A DNA stretch of 64,000 bases, from NCBI RefSeq assembly GCF_033439725.1, contig NW_026944385.1:3691001-3755000 (forward strand), read 5' to 3'. Below, one piece after another: positions 58,595 to 64,000 of the stretch. The notes beneath the pieces were generated by a model, which saw only the letters and a program-made list of their open reading frames with translations, did not search any database and was not told the origin of the DNA. The DNA comes from Neurospora tetraspora. Lineage: Eukaryota; Ascomycota; Sordariomycetes; Sordariales; Sordariaceae. A program made the translations under genes and the position numbers. Within the stretch, counting starts at the first letter, position 1; every line of letters starts with the position of its first letter.

Positions 58595-58901
58595 GACCAG
58601 CAACCGAAGGCCATTTCAGTCTCCTAGCCGGAGGTTTCTTCTTTGGGTATTGACACCCTGACTCACTCTCACTTGTGCTCTTGTTGGTAGTGTACCACTT
58701 GTTCACTCCGAGATCCAAGATCTTTTACCACTGGCGTCGTCATAGCGGCATTCGTACCCCACAGCTACGGCGAACCACTTATCAGTTTATCAAGTCCGGG
58801 CTCTCGTCCTCACCTTTGTTTTAAAAGGAGAGCAACAGCAAACGGGACGCAGTATCTGAACACTTCGCCAACTTCATCAACATTAGTCTGCCGAGCCTAC
58901 C
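58595..58901. promoter_or_regulatory. Upstream region of the 58902 gene
   Basis: A 307-nt promoter/leader stretch. A TTTTAAAAGG element near 58820 is the closest thing to a TATA box. Nothing else was recognised. Confidence 0.35.
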
Positions 58902-59834
58902 ATGTGGCCGTCAAACTCAAATATCAAGGTCATGCCTCAGGGTGCGGCACCCTCGTCCCCGCCATTGTCCCCGGGCTCGAGCCGGAAGGGCAGTCCTTGG
59001 CACGGGCCAATGCCGCCACAGTTTTGCCCTCCACCAATGCCATCCATCACCGTCCTCCGGCCAGACGGCCTTCACGGCCCCAGCTTCAGTTTTACCCGCG
59101 CAATAGACCCGGATCAGCTTTCACCACAATCTTGCAGCACCTCCTCGGCAACTTCTTCCGATTCAGACGACGATGCGGGTCCAGACAGTCTTCCACGATC
59201 CATGCAGCCGTCGCCGTCGCTGTCCCCACCGCCAACCCGCCCGGGACGCATTGTGACGAATTCCAACCTCATTGTTGAGGAGATGAGCGAAGCCAGCGAC
59301 GATGATGACAATGCTGGCGTTCCTGTGATTTATCCGGATACCATTGAGTACGCCGAATCGGAACGAAGTCGGTCTCGGTCCCGCCGTCATCGAGAGGTCG
59401 ATGAAAGCGTCATGTACAACCTCGGACAACTGAACTGCAGTGACGATTCCGACTCGACCGACATCGAAGAGGCCGAGCACCGCGAGATCCTGAGGCGGCA
59501 CCGCGAGGAGCGGAGACGCAAGCGGATGACATCGGGCAGCATTGGCAAGCGAACCTTCAGCGAGAGCATAGGAAGCGACTCAGACCGTGAGGACCCCAGA
59601 GACTTCAAACGATTCTTTAGTGCAGAGGACCTTGGTTCCCCCGGCGCACGCCGTATTTATCGGAGTGTCGGTGGCCGCCGCCGCAGCGTGCAAGTGTCAG
59701 ATCTAATGCCGCCGCCGAGGATCGACGAGATTGACGAGCCAGAGTCGAGCAACGAGGAGATTCTTGTTGATGAGTCGATGTTGTCTAGGGAACTCCCCTA
59801 CTACGAGTGTGTAATGGAAATCGATTCGCCATAA
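58902..59834 (+). CDS. Conserved-looking low-complexity protein, function unknown
   Basis: A single exon of 310 residues starting MWPSNSNIKVMPQG. The N-terminal third is Pro/Ser-rich (PSSPPLSPGSSRKGSP, FCPPPMPSITVLRPDG). A Ser/Asp patch (SSDSDDDAG) and a central segment TNSNLIVEEMSEASDDDDNA follow. A long charged helix with Arg/Glu (IEEAEHREILRRHREERRRK) precedes a Ser/Asp/Arg-rich end and a short aromatic tail (LPYYECVMEIDSP). Composition suggests a nuclear, phosphorylated protein, but I recognise no domain. Steady codon usage and a clear stop support a real gene. Confidence 0.75.
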   Translation: MWPSNSNIKVMPQGAAPSSPPLSPGSSRKGSPWHGPMPPQFCPPPMPSITVLRPDGLHGPSFSFTRAIDPDQLSPQSCSTSSATSSDSDDDAGPDSLPRSMQPSPSLSPPPTRPGRIVTNSNLIVEEMSEASDDDDNAGVPVIYPDTIEYAESERSRSRSRRHREVDESVMYNLGQLNCSDDSDSTDIEEAEHREILRRHREERRRKRMTSGSIGKRTFSESIGSDSDREDPRDFKRFFSAEDLGSPGARRIYRSVGGRRRSVQVSDLMPPPRIDEIDEPESSNEEILVDESMLSRELPYYECVMEIDSP

Positions 59835-61505
59835 TCGATAGGGGTAGCGACATGAATCCTTATTTGTGGGCTTGGACAGATAGCGGCACCAAGCCAAAAC
59901 ACCAAAACGATCTACGCCAACAGGAGACCGGTCTGACGACTTGACGAAAACTACGAACTAATGAACATGATATAGAGAGAAACACAACCGGCTATGGATA
60001 CCATGATAGACACGAGTGATGATGATGATGATACACCAAAACAAAACACGACAGCAGCGGTGGTTTGGGCTCTTCATTCTCCCATGATACAAAAGATGGA
60101 CCAGGGCAAATGATGGACTTTTATACAACACACCGGCTTTGCATTTCACATATTGGCGCGGTTTCAAAGATGGCTTGTTTGGAGTATGGAGACTTCCTGG
60201 TTCAGGAGTTGGTTCAAGAATCATGGCGCGCATACGAGTTACGACTGCATTGACACGCTGGGATTGCATAACGGAAATGGATCAGTGTTTGTCGGGTACT
60301 ATGACATGTTTGGCAACCGAGTAGCCAAGTCAGAGATCTGGGCAGCTAGAGGTATGAAAAGACTGGTACTTCAACCAACAATAATGTTGTCTTATAGTCT
60401 TTTCTTTTCCCCTATTACGGGCTGGGTTGACATTCGCGGTTCCAAGGATAACAAAGTCTGGTTTCATATACAGTATAGTCAAAGTAAAAGTATCACACTA
60501 TATGTCATAGCTTTTTGTTTTGCATGGTTGAACTTTCAAACAGCAACCTCTAACCCTCTCTAGAAAAGAAAGAGTCTCCTGTGTGATATAGCGAGCTGGT
60601 GTTATTCCATTTGGGTTAAATGAGTGAGAAGCAAAGAGACATGACAGCAAGCAAACCTTCCAGCCGAAACGACAGACCGAGTATCATAAAAGCGGTCAGG
60701 CGACGTGATTGCGAACACTGATTGACCAAGAAGGTTAAGTTGAAGACGGAATGGGATGGAGCGGTCACTTATCGCTTGGAAGATACAACGACACAATGGG
60801 AGCATCCTGCGATAACACAGATCATAATGAGCAAGATTTTCCATCTCTTCAAACTGAATAACTGACAAATATGTCCGACTTGACGGTGTAATTGAGCTAC
60901 TGCTGTTTGATGCTATCTGGGATTAGTTGTTAGGAGCGCCACACCCTTGTAACATGGACTGCAGGGAAAGGTGCTGTAGAAATTGTGGCTTAGCCAATGA
61001 ACACGTCGCGCTGCGCGCTCAGTAGAGCGTGAATGCCTGCGTTCCAGCCACATGCTCTGAGGGCAAGTCAGTGGATGGCGAAGCCGATTGAGGATGCTAT
61101 TCATCAAAGAACAACTTCGGTTCGGATCGAAGTCCGACCGCCAACAACATCTTCCGGTGATCTTCCATCGAAACTCCAAAGCCGCAATCAATAACAGAGT
61201 CCTAATCTCCAGTAGCTCTTGTGAAGGTACCAAAGCCCCGGGCACGCTTACAATTGTGAATACCTGCTGATTCCCCAGCTGCTCAGGACTGTTAAGTACC
61301 GTACCTCTACTGCATCGACGGAGCCTCGCAAACGTTCCTATATATTTTCAACCTTCTTTCTCGCCATCCGCTCTCTCCCTCACACCAAACGCCCACGTAG
61401 CAACATTGAGCTTCTGCTGTCGATACTCTGCCCAACAATCTCGATTGTGCGATCACGGCCTAGAAGATTCTGGGACATCAGACTTCGGTGAACAAAGCAA
61501 CCACA
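59835..61505. other. Intergenic region before TAF12
   Basis: This 1.7-kb stretch is AT-richer than its neighbours and contains the TAF12 promoter at its right end. A minus-strand frame at 60602-60868 (88 codons) has no recognisable domain. Confidence 0.5.
61339..61346 (+). promoter_or_regulatory. TATA-like box of TAF12
   Basis: TATATATT lies about 165 nt before the TAF12 ATG and is followed by a pyrimidine-rich stretch, a common fungal core-promoter layout. Confidence 0.45.
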
Positions 61506-64000
61506 ATGAATCAAATGCCCGGTCAAGGCCAGCCCGGCCAAGGGCCGGCGCAGCCAAATACTCAACCTCCCGGTGTCGCTCCCAGACAACCGCAACTCTT
61601 GCGGCCCGAGCACATGCGAAATATCGCCTTCTTAACTCCTGAGGAAAAAACTAGCTACGAAAAAGGATTGGCCACATTCTGGAAGACTTTCGAGGAATCA
61701 CCCGAAGGATCGTCAGAGAAGCTCGGGGCTAGGCGTAGCATCGAACAGTTTAGCAAGATGCTGCAAGACAAATTGAATCAGAAGAAGCAGGAACAGCAGC
61801 GCTACCTGCAGCAAATGCAGCAGTTGCGACAGCAACAACAGCAGCAGCAGAATCAACAGGCACAGCCCCAAGGACAACCCCAGGGACAACCTCAGGGACA
61901 ACCTCAAGGACAACCTCAAGGACAGACGCAACAGCAACCACCACAACAACAGCAACAACAGCCTGGCCAACAACAACAGCCCGTCCAAGTACAGCAACAG
62001 CAGCTCCAACAGCAACAACCACTCCATCACCAAATCCAGGCCAAACAACCAGTCCAGCAGCTACAACCGCAACAACCGCCACAAATGCAGCAGCAACAGG
62101 GCCAGCAGCAACTACCACAACAAGGTGGACAGACTCCCCAGCTCGGCAATGTTCAGCAATCGCCGACACCGTCGCAGATCGCCTCTGGCATTCCCCAGAA
62201 CACCGCAGGCGTTGTCCGTCCAGGACAGCCTGCTACAGCAGCGGGACAGCCAAACAAGCCTGCCATTCCCCAGGTTGTCCTTAACCACGTCAATGCACTG
62301 CAGTTCAATATACCTCCAAACATACCCGCCCAGGAACACAAGAAATGGGAATCTGAGACCAGGACCAAGTACACGAGGGCGTTCCTGACCCTCAACAGCA
62401 GCAACACGACGCTGGTAAACCTTCTGAACCTTATGGAGGAACGGAGGAACAACCAGAAGCCTTTTACTCCTGAGGAGCAACAAAATTTGATGAACCGCAA
62501 AGCGATAGCGGAGAAGTCGTTCAATGACGCCAAGAACTATTGCAACGGACTTCGTCAGACAATAGTGAAGCCTCCTCATAACACCCCGCTGACGGTTTCA
62601 ATGCCGGGGTCTGGGAACAAGGCCGTCCCGATTGCGGCGAACACCACCCCGATGCAGAACCAAGTACGGCCGCAACAACAAGGCCAACAACCTCAAGCGG
62701 CCCCTCAGCAAGGACAAACACAGGTTCAAGGTCAAGGGCAAGCCTTGGGTGCTGGAATGGCACCATCCACAGCCGCCATGAACGCCGCCATCCAAGCGGC
62801 CAAAAACGCTGGACAGATGGCTGGGGTGGGCGGGATGCCCTCGCAACAAGGAGCGCAACAATCTCCTGCGCCCTCTCACTCACCTCAAATCGCCGCCAAT
62901 CAGTTGCAACAGCATCAACAGATGCAACATCAACAACAGCAACCACCACAGCCGCAGCAACAACAACACCAACAATCGCAAACTCCCATTCAACCACAGG
63001 GACAACCTCAAGGGCAGCCACAAGCGCAGCCACATTTGGCACCCGCCACCCAAACTCCGACCACCCAGGCTGCTATCCCGCAACAACAACAACAGCAGCA
63101 GACCACCCAGAACCATATTAAAACCGAGCCTGGCTCACAGCCCACTCCTATGCCTGCTCCCATCAACACGGCAATTCCTTCTGGCATGGTTGGTGTACAA
63201 GCAACTGGAACCCCTACCCAAATCTCACAACGTCATCAGACTCCGCAGCGAACGCCCAACCAGCCGCTCTCGCACGCGGCGGCTATGAACCTTGCCGGAC
63301 AGCAACGTGCCGGTTCTATCCCCGCTACCAACGTACCTGCGCCGGGCGGCACACCTGCCACTGTTCCAGGCAGCGTGGCGGGCGCAACTCAAGGACATCC
63401 CCACGCTCACCCCAACGCTATGCCCCAAACCATCCAGGCGTCCAAGTTCCCCATCGCCAAGACCCTCCCGGAAAAGGCGACGCAGATTCCCACGCCCGTC
63501 GCAGGCCCGCCTGGTCGTCCGACCCTTACCGGTGGCACAGCCGGCGTCGGCGTCATGAACCAGCCTGTCCTGCAGAAGACCCCGGCTTATCAGCTGGAGG
63601 GCGAGGGTGAGAGGGTTCTGAACAAGAAGAAGCTGGACGAGCTGGTTCGGCAGGTGTGTGGTGGTACGGCTGAGGGCCAAGATGGAAATCTCTTGACACC
63701 TGAGGTTGAGGAGGTACGTTGTTTGGAACTTGAATGATTCTCTAATTTTGTTCCTTCTATCTGCGGAAGTCCGCGGTCGATCTTACTCCCTAGCAAACCT
63801 CACAAATCCGTCACATCACAATCAACTAACATGGCATTCCTTCATAGTCCGTCCTTGGTCTCGCCGATTCCTTTACGGAGAGTGTCCTTCACGCAGCGTC
63901 CCGTAACGCAAAGGAGAGAGGATCCAAGGTTCTTGAGATCCGCGACATCCAGCTCGTTTTGGAGCGTACCTACAACATCCGCATTCCTGGCTACTCTAGT
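61506..64000 (+). CDS. TAF12: TFIID/SAGA subunit TAF12 (3' end beyond window)
   Basis: Histone-fold subunit shared by TFIID and SAGA; TAF12 pairs with TAF4 or ADA1 in an H2B-like dimer. Exon 1 is 61506-63713 (736 codons), intron 63714-63847 (GTACGT donor, TAG acceptor), and exon 2 runs off the window. An N-terminal conserved block ([20 protein letters not shown]) precedes about 500 residues dominated by Gln and Pro, including tandem QGQP units near 61870-61925. The histone fold begins near [16 protein letters not shown] and continues in exon 2 with [20 protein letters not shown] and [20 protein letters not shown], the diagnostic TAF12 segment. It is already longer than yeast TAF12 because of the Gln-rich region. 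Confidence 0.94.
61785..62120 (+). repeat. CAG/CAA (poly-Gln) coding repeats in TAF12
   Basis: Mixed CAG and CAA codons encode Gln runs, interrupted by tandem 12-nt units encoding QGQP. Confidence 0.9.

Noticed and set aside
57885-58661. 258-codon plus-strand frame
   Set aside because: No domain or coherent composition; the opposite strand holds a more protein-like, Cys-patterned frame, which is itself doubtful.
1-64000. Retroelements, CRISPR arrays, 5S or other rRNA genes and secondary-metabolite clusters
   Set aside because: No reverse transcriptase, integrase, LTR pair, spaced repeat array, rRNA signature, or polyketide/peptide synthase sequence was seen on either strand.

Overview
The window is nuclear DNA of a filamentous ascomycete, most likely Neurospora or a close Sordariaceae relative (inference). 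Most genes carry short introns of about 50-210 nt with GTATGT/GTAAGT-type donors and CTAAC-like branch points. Codons are GC-biased, proteins have long low-complexity tracts (poly-Q, poly-H, poly-G), and genes alternate strands with no operon logic. I rebuilt exon structures by eye from reading frame, splice consensus and family similarity; nearly all spliced lengths come out as whole codons, but none has transcript support here.

Left part (1-24 kb): a DEK_C/SWIB chromatin protein (-), a small conserved fungal protein (+), chaperonin CCT2 (-) divergent from eIF3b (+), an oleate delta-12 desaturase (+) with a long leader, and a TBC-domain protein (-). Two long stretches without genes flank the desaturase (about 4.3 kb and 4.1 kb); the second is full of microsatellites.

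Middle (24-44 kb): a secreted cyanovirin-N-homology protein (+), a fringe-like type II membrane glycosyltransferase (-), two adjacent MITE-like inverted-repeat elements, a Zn2Cys6 transcription factor with a His-rich tail (-), a Lys-rich protein of unknown function (-), and a DFG5/DCW1-type GH76 cell-wall mannosidase (-).

Right part (44-64 kb): COX23 (+), the NatB auxiliary subunit MDM20/NAA25 (+), FIG1-family membrane protein (-), a DsbA/FrnE-like oxidoreductase (+) tail-to-tail with the DASH subunit SPC34 (-), a low-complexity conserved-looking protein (+), and TAF12 (+), cut by the window end.

The genes belong to unrelated core processes (translation initiation, protein folding, N-terminal acetylation, transcription, kinetochore, lipid desaturation, cell wall, mating calcium). 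I see no gene cluster, CRISPR, rRNA, convincing tRNA, or virus-like element. The most unusual points are a TBC protein lacking both canonical catalytic fingers, a GC-AG intron directly after an initiator ATG, a 51-nt frame-preserving intron inside a SWIB domain, and the paired MITE-like elements.
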